This document shows, piece by piece, positions 1 to 7,587 of a stretch of 64,000 bases of DNA (the first letter of the stretch is position 1; each line of letters starts with the position of its first letter). The DNA is from Lacticaseibacillus songhuajiangensis (GTDB taxonomy: Bacteria; Bacillota; Bacilli; Lactobacillales; Lactobacillaceae). Below the pieces are notes generated by a model that saw only the letters and a list, made by a program, of their open reading frames with translations, did not search any database and was not told the DNA's origin. The translations under genes were made by a program, and so were the position numbers. The DNA is taken from contig NZ_RHNR01000001.1 in NCBI RefSeq assembly GCF_003946025.1, positions 62,001-126,000 of the forward strand, written 5' to 3'.

Positions 1-179
1 CCGATGCTACTCATTTCGCTGAGTGTGTGCGTGAGCGGCACCCAGTTCAGCAGGCTGGGGCCGAGCACGACGCCAACGAGCATCTGGCCGATAACGACAG
101 GCATCCCTAGGCGTGCGAACAGGTGCCCGCCAAGGGTCGTGCCGATGATAATGAGTGCGAGGGTGAGTGCAAAATTCAT
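1..179 (-). CDS. Cation/proton antiporter (CPA2/KefB-like), N-terminal fragment cut by window edge
   Basis: The minus-strand frame starts at ATG 179 and stays open to base 1, so only the first 59 residues are visible and the stop lies outside the window. An AAAGGAG ribosome site precedes the start. The peptide is two hydrophobic helices around a glycine-rich turn; the stretch IGQMLVGVVLGPSLL matches the first membrane helices of the Na_H_Exchanger (CPA2) family of sodium or potassium/proton antiporters. It presumably encodes an inner-membrane ion antiporter for pH or cation homeostasis; the transported ion cannot be told from this fragment. A family-1 hairpin lies just upstream. Confidence 0.72.
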   Translation of the reverse strand, partial: MNFALTLALIIIGTTLGGHLFARLGMPVVIGQMLVGVVLGPSLLNWVPLTHTLSEMSSI

Positions 180-236
180 AGAAAAACTCCTTTGTGTGGG
201 TAGTTGGCACATTGTGTTGGCGCGCCTGACGTGACT

Positions 237-361
237 GCGCAGTCGCGCGCCAGGGAGCAGGTTACTTGCATACAAACCGGCCTCGGCAAAAATCCTAAGC
301 CCGGGATTTTAACCGATTCCGGCTTGTATTCCGTAACCTCCCGCTCTCTGGCGCAGCCTAC
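237..361 (-). repeat. Family-1 hairpin element, copy A
   Basis: About 125 bp forming one long imperfect hairpin, read on the minus strand. It begins with TAGGCTGCGCC and ends with GCGCGACTGCG. Stems are AGGTTAC/GTAACCT, ATACAA/TTGTAT and AAAATCC/GGGATTTT around a CTAAGCCCGG-type loop. It follows the terminator of the TVP38-like gene. The same tips and loop occur at 7461, 22081, 36051 and 36175 with different stem sequences. Confidence 0.8.
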
Positions 362-421
362 AAAAAAAGCGTTCAGTCCTCCACCCCGGTTAACCCAAAT
401 CCGGGGTGAATTCTTGAACGC
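362..421 (-). terminator. Rho-independent terminator of the TVP38-like gene
   Basis: Nested stems GCGTTCA/TGAACGC and CACCCCGG/CCGGGGTG are followed on the minus strand by seven T. It lies 90 bp past the stop of the gene ending at 511. Confidence 0.8.
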
Positions 422-510
422 TTGCGCTTCAACCATGTGTATTTATCTTGCAACTAGTATACCGAACTACCGACGTGTTCTGCAAGTCGCGTGCAAACAG
501 GCAGTGTGCC

Positions 511-1224
511 TTACGATTCCGCCTGCAAGCGGCGCCGCCGAATCCGCACGCCGAGTTCCGCTAGGCCGAAGATGGCCGCTACCGTCAGCAGTGTCAGCAA
601 GCTCTTCCACGCCGTCGTCGTCACCACGAGGTCACCGCCGAACGCATACAGAAAGCCGGCAATGGACGAGCCGACCGCACAGGACGCGATGTGCATCTTG
701 GGGTCCATGCGCAGGGTGCTCGCCGCCATGTTGATGAAGGCGGTCGGAATCATCGGCAGTGCGTAACCGACCACCATCCCCAGTTCCGGCCGGCGCATTT
801 TGATCAGGTAGGCGTAAATCCGCGACTGCAGCTCATTTTGGTGCTTGCTCTCGATACGGTGGAACATGTGGCTCTGAATCAGGTTGCCGACCGTTAGTCC
901 AACCGCATCGACGGCAAATCCCAACCAGTGGCCCAGACAGACCCCAATCAGGATGGCGACGACCGAACTCGGCGCGCCCGGAATCAAGGTGACGACAATC
1001 AGCACGAGGCCGAACGCGATGAAGGCAAATGCGCCGAGGTGGCGGATGCCGAGCAGGTAGTGGCGGTAATCGCCAACCAGCTCCAGCAAGGCGCGCACCT
1101 GATCATTGTGCCGCAAACCAAAGAACAGCAAGGTGCCCGCAATCACCAGCACAATCAGGGCGATAATCATCCGCACCCGCTTGGTTAACTTCAAATCGTG
1201 CGTCTGTGCATCCAGCTTCGTCAT
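511..1224 (-). CDS. TVP38/TMEM64 (VTT/DedA-like) membrane protein
   Basis: 237 residues with about five or six hydrophobic segments and a basic C-terminal tail (RIRRRRLQ). The central segment, with TLIPGAPSSVVAILIG, G-rich helices and a later MIPTAFINMAAS, is the VTT (SNARE-associated/DedA) fold of the TVP38/TMEM64 family; members act in lipid scrambling or membrane homeostasis, and the substrate here is unknown. AGGAGGTGGTGAC precedes the ATG. Monocistronic with its own terminator at 362-421. Family call is firm; function is not. Confidence 0.85.
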   Translation of the reverse strand: MTKLDAQTHDLKLTKRVRMIIALIVLVIAGTLLFFGLRHNDQVRALLELVGDYRHYLLGIRHLGAFAFIAFGLVLIVVTLIPGAPSSVVAILIGVCLGHWLGFAVDAVGLTVGNLIQSHMFHRIESKHQNELQSRIYAYLIKMRRPELGMVVGYALPMIPTAFINMAASTLRMDPKMHIASCAVGSSIAGFLYAFGGDLVVTTTAWKSLLTLLTVAAIFGLAELGVRIRRRRLQAES

Positions 1225-1497
1225 GTCACCACCTCCTCGCGTTCATTTTACACTTAAGACGTCGGCCCCGACTAGCAAAAACGGCGCAAGCACAGTCGAC
1301 ACTTAGCCGAAACTGTGCGTCGAGCAGGCATGTGTAGCGCAAAATGCAGGTAGGGTGAATTTCACAGGCGCATTTTGAACGGCCGCAACACAGCACGTCC
1401 ACTCTGCAAAAATTTTGCCATTCCGCCCCACTTCCGTCAGCCAAAGCCCCTGAACTCTGCTAAAATGATAGTATTCTAATGAAAAAGGGTGAGAATT

Positions 1498-2403
1498 ATG
1501 AAGCAAGGCACCACGATTATTACGCTTGATAACGGCTACCACCTTTGGACCAACACACAAGGCGAAGGCGACATCCACCTTCTTTGCTTGCACGGTGGCC
1601 CTGGTGGCACGCATGAATACTGGGAAAACTTCGGCGAAGAACTCGCAGACCTTGGCGTGCAGGTACATATGTACGACCAGCTCGGCTCCTTCTACTCCGA
1701 CCAGCCTGACTACAGTGACCCTGAAATCGCCAAGAAGTACCTCACAACTGACTACTTCCTGGACGAAGTTGAAGAAGTACGCCAGAAGCTTGGCCTCGAC
1801 AACTTCTACCTGATCGGCCAGTCATGGGGTGGCGCGCTCGTGCAGCTCTACGCCCTGAAGTACGGTCAGCACCTCAAGGGTGCCATCATCTCCTCCATGA
1901 TTGACAACATCGACGAATACGTTGAACACGTCAACTTGTGCCGTGAGGAAGCTTTGCCACCTTCAGCTGTGAAGTACATGCAGAAGATTGAAGCAGAAGG
2001 CAACTGGAGCGATCCACAGTACCAGAAGTACGTGGACGTTCTCAACGCCGGCTTCGTTGACCGCAAGCAGCCACCTGCAATCAGTCACCTGATTTCCACG
2101 ATGGGGACCCCTGTCTACAACGCCTTCCAGGGCGACAACGAATTCGTTGTCACTGGGAAGCTCAAGGATTTCGACCTGCGCGACCAGATTCACAACATCA
2201 CGGTGCCGACCCTGCTCACCTTTGGCGAACACGAAACCATGCCTGTTCGTTCCGCCCAGCGCATGGCAGAAGACATCCCTCACGCTCGTCTGGTCACAAC
2301 CCCAGACGGTGGTCACCACCACATGATCGACAACGCCCCTGTCTACTTCAAGCACCTGAAGCAGTTCATCAGCGACGTTGAAACTGGGAACTTTAACGAC
2401 TAG
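1498..2403 (+). CDS. pepI: Proline iminopeptidase (prolyl aminopeptidase)
   Basis: Alpha/beta hydrolase of 301 residues that releases N-terminal proline from peptides in the cytoplasm (family S33), part of the peptide-utilisation set of lactic acid bacteria. Visible signatures: oxyanion motif HGGPGG at residues 32-37, nucleophile elbow GQSWGG with Ser109, and a catalytic His near residue 273 in GGHHHM. A GTG at 1489 is in frame, but AGGGTGAG sits just before ATG 1498, so I start there. A TAAAAT -10-like element lies at 1461-1466. The stop codon runs directly into a family-3 hairpin that probably terminates transcription. Confidence 0.93.
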   Translation: MKQGTTIITLDNGYHLWTNTQGEGDIHLLCLHGGPGGTHEYWENFGEELADLGVQVHMYDQLGSFYSDQPDYSDPEIAKKYLTTDYFLDEVEEVRQKLGLDNFYLIGQSWGGALVQLYALKYGQHLKGAIISSMIDNIDEYVEHVNLCREEALPPSAVKYMQKIEAEGNWSDPQYQKYVDVLNAGFVDRKQPPAISHLISTMGTPVYNAFQGDNEFVVTGKLKDFDLRDQIHNITVPTLLTFGEHETMPVRSAQRMAEDIPHARLVTTPDGGHHHMIDNAPVYFKHLKQFISDVETGNFND

Positions 2404-2410
2404 AGAGCGG

Positions 2411-2495
2411 ATCACAATGCGGTTAGCTCCCGAGCATTAACGTAAAAACACACCTATTCCTTGGGAATAGGTGTGTTTTTGGGTTAAGCGGAGCC
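2411..2495 (+). repeat. Family-3 hairpin element (copy 1), also a likely terminator of pepI
   Basis: ATCACAATGCGGTTAGCTCC is followed by GAGCATTAACGTAAA, then a strong inner hairpin (AAAAACACACCTATTCC pairing with GGAATAGGTGTGTTTTT, 2444-2480), then GGGTTAAGCGGAGC. The non-stem parts recur almost word for word at 58257-58368 and in reverse at 7381-7455. The outer stem is weak in this copy (AGCTCC/GGAGC only). Confidence 0.75.
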
Positions 2496-2704
2496 AGAGA
2501 CTCTTAATGCTTTAGCATTTAGAGTGTCGGACACCGGAAGTTCGACCGGCATCGTAATTCATCCCTAAATCCGAAGCCACGGACTGTATCTCCGCCGTAC
2601 ATTCAAGGCATTCAAAGTGCATAACTGTGCGTAACCATCCCCAGCCGTGCACAAAGTGGGGATAATCGCCTGCATTTCTGGGTAAAAGTGCATAACTTTT
2701 AAGC

Positions 2705-2760
2705 AAAAAGGCACCTACCAGGACTTATCAACAGTGGATAAGTCTTGGCAAGTGCCTTTT
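2705..2760 (-). terminator. Terminator of the Cof-type phosphatase gene
   Basis: AAGGCAC...GACTTATC pairs with GATAAGTC...GTGCCTT and ends in a T run on the minus strand, 23 bp beyond the stop at 2783. Between 2496 and 2704 no gene is supported; a small AT-rich hairpin lies at about 2499-2525. Confidence 0.8.
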
Positions 2761-2782
2761 GCATTTTGCCTAGTGGATAAGT

Positions 2783-3607
2783 TTAGTACTGCGACAGCAC
2801 AAACTTGTTAATGGCTTCGGCCACGCCGGTGTTGTAATCAGCCTTGGTGACGTACTTGGCGACGTCCTTGACCTCGTTGATCCCGTTGGCAACGGAAACC
2901 GGCATCCCCACTGCCCGCAACATTGGTAGGTCGTTGGAGTTATCCCCAAAGGCGATGATTTCATCCGGCTTGATGCCGAGGTACTCACCCAACTTGAGCG
3001 TGGCAGTCCCCTTGTTCACGCCCTTGGGGTTGAACTCGGCGTAACGGCCGGAGGAATACGTGAGGTCGGCCCAATCGCCCACCTGTGCATAAACCTTGTC
3101 GGCGATGGCGTGGCGCACGTCGATGTCTGGGTTCATGAAGATGACCTTCATGATGTGCTTGTCCGCAAAACGGGAGAAGTCCGTGTCTTCCATGGTTCGG
3201 TACTGCACACCGCGGCTCACGACGTAATCGAGGTCGTCTTGGCGCGGGTTGTACATGTACAGGTGGTTGAGCGTGTAAACGTGAATTGCGATTTCCTTGT
3301 GCGGGCTGAGCAGGTCGAAGATTTCCTTGGCGTGTTCAAACGGCATCTGGCCGGTCATCAGCACCTTGTTGTCCTTGTTCTCGATGACGGCCCCACCGTT
3401 GTAAGAAATCACGAACTGGCCGGCCTCATCGTAAGTGCCAATGTCCTTCAGCAGCTTTTGCACAGAGGCGAAGCCGCGGCCGGTGTTGGGCACGAACTTA
3501 ACGCCGTGAGCGGCAGCGGCCTTGATGGCGGCGGCATTTTCCGGCGAGATTGACCCGTCAGCGCGCACCAGCGTTTCATCCAAATCACTAACCATCAGTT
3601 TGTACAT
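2783..3607 (-). CDS. Cof-type HAD-IIB family phosphatase
   Basis: 274-residue cytoplasmic haloacid-dehalogenase phosphatase of the Cof/YidA subgroup, which dephosphorylates sugar phosphates or flavin/pyridoxal phosphates. Motif I DLDETL gives the nucleophile Asp8 and Asp10. Motif IV, GDNSNDLPML, lies in the last quarter, and the inserted cap between them fits the C2B class. An upstream ATG at 3628 is in frame, but GGAGGAAA is positioned for ATG 3607, immediately before MYKLMVSDLD. Convergent with pepI and divergent from the histidine phosphatase at 3780. The substrate cannot be deduced from sequence. Confidence 0.9.
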   Translation of the reverse strand: MYKLMVSDLDETLVRADGSISPENAAAIKAAAAHGVKFVPNTGRGFASVQKLLKDIGTYDEAGQFVISYNGGAVIENKDNKVLMTGQMPFEHAKEIFDLLSPHKEIAIHVYTLNHLYMYNPRQDDLDYVVSRGVQYRTMEDTDFSRFADKHIMKVIFMNPDIDVRHAIADKVYAQVGDWADLTYSSGRYAEFNPKGVNKGTATLKLGEYLGIKPDEIIAFGDNSNDLPMLRAVGMPVSVANGINEVKDVAKYVTKADYNTGVAEAINKFVLSQY

Positions 3608-3664
3608 TTTGCAATTTCCTCCACTCATATGTATGCAACATAGGCTAGATTACCACAAAATGCC

Positions 3665-3678
3665 TGCTTCCGCTTTCA
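3665..3678. promoter_or_regulatory. Possible CcpA cre site between divergent genes
   Basis: Minus-strand TGAAAGCGGAAGCA matches the catabolite-responsive-element consensus (WTGNAARCGNWWWCA) with one mismatch. It lies 58 bp upstream of the HAD phosphatase start and about 100 bp upstream of the divergent phosphatase. Confidence 0.4.
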
Positions 3679-3779
3679 AACTTGTGCACCCCGACCGAAG
3701 ATCCCGCAGCCACAACGTAAGCGGTTGCCAAAAAATGGTAGAATGAGCGTAGATCGTCACGCAGAATTATGGAGGAGAA

Positions 3780-4451
3780 ATGATGGAGCCGATTACGATT
3801 TACCTGATTCGTCATGGTCAGACTTTTATCAACCGCTACGACCGGATGCAGGGGTGGAGCGACACGCCGCTCACCGACAAGGGAATTGCGGACGCCCACC
3901 GCGCCGGCCGCGCGCTCAGCGACGTCCACTTTACGGCCGCCTACAGCAGCGACACGATGCGCGCACAAAAGACCGCCCGCATCATTATGGACGAGAACCC
4001 GCACGCACCGGAGAAGCTCAACCTCATCCCGGCTTTTCGCGAGGAGTTCTACGGCTACTTCGAAGGCGACAACCCGAGCCGCACCTGGTTTGTCATCGGC
4101 AAGCCGCACGGATTCTCATCCTACACCGACATCGCCCGCCGCAAGGGCTTTGACGCCACCAAGGACATGATGCACGCCGCCGACCCCTTCCACGACGCCG
4201 AGGACGCGCACACTTTCTGGAGCCGGATCATGGGCGGCTTCAAGGAGTTGCGCGAGGACAACCCGAACGGCGGTACGATTTTGCTGGTAACCCACGGCAC
4301 GACCATCCGCAGCATCATTGACAAATTCGGTAAGCAAGACGGCTTCAGCGGTCTAGAAGCCCCACGCAACGGTAGCATCTCCCGCCTGCGCCTAGACGAA
4401 GACGGCGTGCACGTGCTGAGCTACAATAACGTGCCGGACGTGGAGGAGTAG
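3780..4451 (+). CDS. Histidine phosphatase family protein
   Basis: 223 residues of the phosphoglycerate-mutase-like histidine phosphatase clan. The N-terminal LIRHGQT carries the phospho-accepting His, a catalytic-acid region reads EEFYGYFEGDN, and the second His is in LLVTHGTT. Likely a cytoplasmic phosphatase for a small metabolite; unlike the true mutase gene at 46343 it lacks the sugar-phosphate mutase signature. GGAGGAG precedes two adjacent ATG codons (3780 and 3783); either could be used. No clear terminator follows; a family-2 element begins 84 bp downstream. Confidence 0.88.
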   Translation: MMEPITIYLIRHGQTFINRYDRMQGWSDTPLTDKGIADAHRAGRALSDVHFTAAYSSDTMRAQKTARIIMDENPHAPEKLNLIPAFREEFYGYFEGDNPSRTWFVIGKPHGFSSYTDIARRKGFDATKDMMHAADPFHDAEDAHTFWSRIMGGFKELREDNPNGGTILLVTHGTTIRSIIDKFGKQDGFSGLEAPRNGSISRLRLDEDGVHVLSYNNVPDVEE

Positions 4452-4535
4452 CAGAATCCCTGTGTCCACTTTTTATTGAACGATCAACTCTGAACGATGG
4501 CTGGCCGCTCCGCCAAAGTGACGCGCACGCACTGA

Positions 4536-4756
4536 GGGGCTGGGGCGAGTTAGCGGAACGAGCGCGGGTTAGTGGCGCGAAAAGAGCAGGCAGAGCCAGA
4601 ATAACCGGCGTTAGCCGTTTTATTCTGGTTCTGCCTGCTCGGGGTAAAGTTTTTGACGTGGGTTTCGGCAAAAACTTTAGCGGTAGCCTGGCTTGCCAGG
4701 CGAAAGCGACCCCGCGCCATTCACCCGCGCTCGCGGAGCTAATTCGTCCCAGCCCC
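4536..4756 (+). repeat. Family-2 structured element, copy F
   Basis: 221 bp. The outer stem joins GGGGCTGGGGCGA with TCGTCCCAGCCCC and then CGAGCGCGGGTT...GGCGCG with CGCGCC...ACCCGCGCTCG. Inside is a hairpin GAGCAGGCAGAGCCAGAATAA with its complement, then a core CGGGGTAAAGTTTTTG ... CAAAAACTTT ... GCCTGGCTTGCCAGGC ... GCGACCCCGC. The order and length of stems match copies at 27741 and 33174 although most paired bases differ. Confidence 0.75.
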
Positions 4757-4810
4757 GGCCTTCGACCAAAGCGTCAAATCACAACTTTTGATACGCTTTG
4801 CCATCACATG

Positions 4811-4819
4811 TGTTACAAT
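4811..4819 (+). promoter_or_regulatory. Extended -10 promoter of the hflX leader
   Basis: TGTTACAAT is a TGn-extended -10 (TACAAT at 4814-4819). A TTGATA at 4788-4793 is the best -35 but with a long 20-bp spacer. It would start transcripts near 4826, ahead of the leader peptide. Confidence 0.5.
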
Positions 4820-4876
4820 AATGGCAATCAAGGGTAGCTTCGTCAGCGAAGTACCTATTCGAACGGAGGGATTGTC

Positions 4877-4906
4877 ATGCGCTTACGCGAAGCTGCACGT
4901 AACTAA
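4877..4906 (+). CDS. MRLR leader peptide controlling hflX (uORF)
   Basis: A nine-residue open frame, MRLREAARN, with GGAGGG six bases before its ATG. MRLR is the well-studied minimal macrolide arrest motif of the ErmD leader: a ribosome carrying erythromycin cannot join Leu3 to Arg4. The codons lie inside the left arm of a hairpin (4877-4898 with 4914-4928), followed by the intrinsic terminator at 4957-4979 and then hflX. The reading frame and hairpins are seen directly; drug-dependent stalling is inferred from the motif. HflX-type ribosome-splitting factors in Listeria are known to be induced through short leader frames and premature termination. Confidence 0.75.
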   Translation: MRLREAARN

Positions 4907-4956
4907 AGAGTCTGTGCGCTGTAAGCATTCGTGACGGTTCTTGAGGACTGTTTTGG

Positions 4957-4979
4957 GGGCTAGCGTAGCCCCTTTTTGT
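4957..4979 (+). terminator. Attenuator terminator in the hflX leader
   Basis: GGGGCTA-GCG-TAGCCCC followed by TTTTTG lies between the leader peptide and hflX. An upstream hairpin (4833-4855) contains AGCTTCG, which could alternatively pair with CGAAGCT inside the leader frame. This offers a switch between folds depending on ribosome position. Confidence 0.8.
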
Positions 4980-5037
4980 TTGCCCAAAAATCGGCGCACC
5001 GCAACTCACAACCACTAGACATACGGAGGATAATGCG

Positions 5038-6330
5038 ATGCCTGAAACCCAAGCAGCACCAACTAAAGTAATTATTGCCGGGATTACCAAACGGCAAGAG
5101 AATTTTGAATACACCATGACCGAACTCGGCGAACTCGCCAAGGCCGCAAACTACAACGTGGTCGGCGAAGTTACCCAGAAGCTCGACTACCCAGCCGGCG
5201 CCACCTACTTCGGTAGCGGGAAGGTCGAAGAACTGCGCATGGCCGCCAACATGAAGGAAGCTGCCGTCGTGATTGTCAATGACGAACTCAGCCCCAGCCA
5301 GTTGCGCAACCTGGAAAAGCAGATGCAGCTGCACCTAGTCGACCGCACGCAACTGATTCTGGACATCTTCGGTAGCCGCGCCCGCAGCAAGCAGGCCAAA
5401 ACGCAGGTGGAAATTGCCCGCTTGCGCTACGAATTGCCACGCCTGCGCCAGAAGAACGCTGGCTTTGACCAACAGGGTGGCGGGAGTACCGGTGCCGGTG
5501 GTGCCCTGGCCAACCGTGGTTCCGGTGAAACCCAGCTGGAACAGGACCGTCGGGTACTAAACAAGCGGATTGGCCACCTCAAGCAGGAACTGATCGATGA
5601 AAGCCGCGATGAAGAAGTCCGCGCCGCCCAGCGCAACGAAAGCGACATTCCAACGGTTGCCCTGGTGGGTTACACCAACGCGGGTAAGTCCACGACCATG
5701 AACGGCCTGCTCCAACTTTTCACCGACCGGCCAGACGACAAGCAAGTCTTTGAAAAGGACATGCTGTTCGCCACCCTCGACACCTCCGTGCGCAGCATCG
5801 AACTGCCGGGCAACCGCAAGTTCCTGCTCAGCGACACGGTTGGGTTCGTCGGCAAGCTGCCAACCAAGCTGGTTGACTCCTTCAAGGCAACCCTGGCTGA
5901 AGCTAAGAACGCCGACCTGCTCGTCCAGGTGGTCGACTACTCTGACCCCCACTATCCAGAAATGATGAAGGTCACCGAGGACACCTTGCGCGACATCGGC
6001 ATTGAAGGCACACCAATGATTGTCGGCTACAACAAGGCTGACCGCCGCGACGACCAGCCCGCCTTCCCAGACGAGAACGGCGACCACCTGATCTACTCCG
6101 CACGCGACGAGAAGTCCCTGCGCAAGCTCGCCGACATGATTGAGCAGCGCATCTTCGCCGACGCGGTGAGCGCGACCTACCTGATTCCGTTCACGGACGG
6201 TGGGGCGGTCAACTTCATCAACAGTGTGGCCAAGGTCGACAAGACCGACTACACCGCAGACGGCACCCTGATTACCGCCACGATGAGCGCGGCCAACGCC
6301 GGGCGCGTCGCCAAGTACGCTCAGGACTAA
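5038..6330 (+). CDS. hflX: Ribosome-splitting GTPase HflX
   Basis: 430 residues, the usual length. Domains in order: HflX N-terminal ligand domain, a GTP-bdg_M helical linker with a glycine-rich loop (QQGGGSTGAGG), and the G domain with G1 GYTNAGKST at 211-219, G3 DTVGF and G4 NKAD, then a short C-terminal domain. HflX binds the large subunit and splits stalled or vacant 70S ribosomes after stress or antibiotics. GGAGGA seven bases before ATG 5038 fixes the start. Preceded by a leader peptide and attenuator that imply antibiotic-responsive control; terminated at 6345-6390. Confidence 0.96.
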   Translation: MPETQAAPTKVIIAGITKRQENFEYTMTELGELAKAANYNVVGEVTQKLDYPAGATYFGSGKVEELRMAANMKEAAVVIVNDELSPSQLRNLEKQMQLHLVDRTQLILDIFGSRARSKQAKTQVEIARLRYELPRLRQKNAGFDQQGGGSTGAGGALANRGSGETQLEQDRRVLNKRIGHLKQELIDESRDEEVRAAQRNESDIPTVALVGYTNAGKSTTMNGLLQLFTDRPDDKQVFEKDMLFATLDTSVRSIELPGNRKFLLSDTVGFVGKLPTKLVDSFKATLAEAKNADLLVQVVDYSDPHYPEMMKVTEDTLRDIGIEGTPMIVGYNKADRRDDQPAFPDENGDHLIYSARDEKSLRKLADMIEQRIFADAVSATYLIPFTDGGAVNFINSVAKVDKTDYTADGTLITATMSAANAGRVAKYAQD

Positions 6331-6344
6331 ACGGCATTTAAATA

Positions 6345-6390
6345 GGCGCCGGCGACTACTCCCTCAAGGAGATGGTCGTCGGCGCCTTTT
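6345..6390 (+). terminator. Terminator between convergent hflX and EAL gene
   Basis: GGCGCCGGCGACTA and its near-complement GGTCGTCGGCGCC followed by TTTT. It could serve both converging transcripts. Confidence 0.75.
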
Positions 6391-6400
6391 GCGTGCTCAT

Positions 6401-7063
6401 CTATTCTTTGCAAAACGTAGCCGGTAATGCCGGCTTGTTGAAGTAATAACCCTGCACCTCGCTCACGCCACTACGGCCGGCAAGCTGCAAGTCTTCTGGC
6501 GTCTCCACGCCTTCAAAAGTGAACTCGACATGGTAACGTGCGGCCAAATCTCGCCACTTGGCGATGACCGCCTCAACGTTGTCCATCTGACCGAGTGCGC
6601 GCATGTTCTGAAGCGCAAACTTCATGATGTCCAGGTGCGGCAACAGTTGCTCCACCAAATCGTAATCCGTCACGTCGGAGCCGACGTCATCGATGGCGAT
6701 GCGAATACCCGCGGCGTGCAGCTGCGCGCCAACTGACAGCATTTCTTCCATTGTCGGTGCATCGGTCAGCTCCACCGTCAGCGTCTGTAATTCGGGCGTC
6801 TGCTGGACAAACGCCACTAGTCCGGCGGCAACCGCCGGATCATGGAACTGCTTGGGCGTCAGGTTAATGCCCACCCGCTTAATTTTGAGCGCCTTAAGCG
6901 CCTCAACAATCAGCCGTGTCTGTTCCTGCACGCTGATTTCAAAAGTATCTGGAAGTCGCCACTGCTGATGTGCTTCGTCCCACATCCGCAGTAATAACTC
7001 GTAGCGAATAATAGCTTGCGTTTCAATTTGCACAATTGCCTGTGCGAAATACGTGTAGGTCAT
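6401..7063 (-). CDS. Stand-alone EAL-domain c-di-GMP phosphodiesterase
   Basis: 220 residues consisting only of an EAL domain. The metal and catalytic positions are present in divergent form: E in YELLLR, N in INLTP, E in VELT, the pair DDVGSD, K in MKFALQ, E in FEGVET and Q in VQGYY. It may therefore hydrolyse cyclic di-GMP to pGpG. The opening MTYTYFAQ corresponds to the linker preceding the EAL halves of the genes at 36658 and 38473 (YTYFTQPVV, YTYFAQPIV), so all three share ancestry. I chose ATG 7063 because GGGGGAG is properly spaced; longer in-frame starts would only add a basic leader without homology. Confidence 0.87.
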   Translation of the reverse strand: MTYTYFAQAIVQIETQAIIRYELLLRMWDEAHQQWRLPDTFEISVQEQTRLIVEALKALKIKRVGINLTPKQFHDPAVAAGLVAFVQQTPELQTLTVELTDAPTMEEMLSVGAQLHAAGIRIAIDDVGSDVTDYDLVEQLLPHLDIMKFALQNMRALGQMDNVEAVIAKWRDLAARYHVEFTFEGVETPEDLQLAGRSGVSEVQGYYFNKPALPATFCKE

Positions 7064-7138
7064 CACGACTCCCCCTTTCTTCTTCATCATTAAGTCGCGT
7101 TTACGGCCGCTAGTCCGCAAACGCAGTTGTACGTACAT

Positions 7139-7380
7139 TTCATGAAGTTATTAACATCATACACCAAAACTATACAGTTTCATGTCGCGAATTAACAGCT
7201 TTGAAACCGGATTTTTTTGCATATCCGTGCAAAATTTGCGGATAATCGCTACTTTTTGGGTATGATTATGGACAGCGTATAAGCGTATCCTTAATAATTT
7301 AAGGGTTCGATAAATGGGAACGCTTCATTGTTGAAGAAGTTTGTTTTGGTCTAGGCTGAAATTTGGGCAGGTACTGGACA
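7139..7380. other. Intergenic stretch upstream of the EAL gene
   Basis: AT-richer than its surroundings and without a credible reading frame. It should hold the EAL gene promoter, but I see no convincing -35/-10 pair. It ends at a reversed family-3 repeat. Confidence 0.4.
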
Positions 7381-7455
7381 CAAATAAGGACTTATTCCTC
7401 AGTTCGGGAATAAGTCCTTATTTACGCTAATGCTCACGAGCTAAGAGCATCACCA
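7381..7455 (-). repeat. Family-3 hairpin element (copy 2, right end truncated)
   Basis: Read on the minus strand: ATGCTCTTAGCTCGTGAGCATTAGCGTAAA, here broken as ATGCTCTTAGCTC and GAGCATTAGCGTAAA, then inner hairpin AATAAGGACTTATTCC with its exact complement. The GGGTTA...GCG right segment of the other copies is missing. It lies six bases from family-1 copy B. Confidence 0.6.
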
Positions 7456-7460
7456 TTACT

Positions 7461-7587
7461 CCGCGGTCGCGCGCCAAAAGGCAGCTCCCTAACATACAAG
7501 CAGGCACCGGCCAGAATCCTAAGTTCGGGATTCCGGCCGGTGCCCGCTTGTATACCGGGAGCTAACCGCCTTTTGGCACAGCCCTTA
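7461..7587 (-). repeat. Family-1 hairpin element, copy B, overlapping the stop codon of the ABC permease
   Basis: On the minus strand it starts TAAGGGCTGTGCC, where TAA is the permease stop (7585-7587), and ends GCGCGACCGCGG. Stems CAAAAGGC/GCCTTTTG, GGGAGCT/AGCTCCC, GCTTGTAT/ATACAAGC, GGCCGGTGCC/GGCACCGGCC and GGGATTC/GAATCC enclose the loop GAACTTA. It probably also terminates or stabilises the operon mRNA. Confidence 0.8.

Noticed and set aside
237-361. Family-1 units as ordinary rho-independent terminators
   Set aside because: They are ~125 bp, lack consistent T runs, and have conserved tips and loops; one copy follows a separate strong terminator. A secondary termination role for some copies is still possible.
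204-734. 176-codon plus-strand frame
   Set aside because: Runs through a family-1 hairpin, a terminator and antisense to the TVP38-like gene; no coding signal.
1303-1668. 121-codon minus-strand frame
   Set aside because: Antisense to the pepI start and to the intergenic control region; better explained by the strong pepI gene on the other strand.
2512-2706. 64-codon minus-strand frame between pepI and the HAD gene
   Set aside because: No ribosome site, immediately upstream of nothing it could be co-transcribed with, and unlike any protein I recognise.
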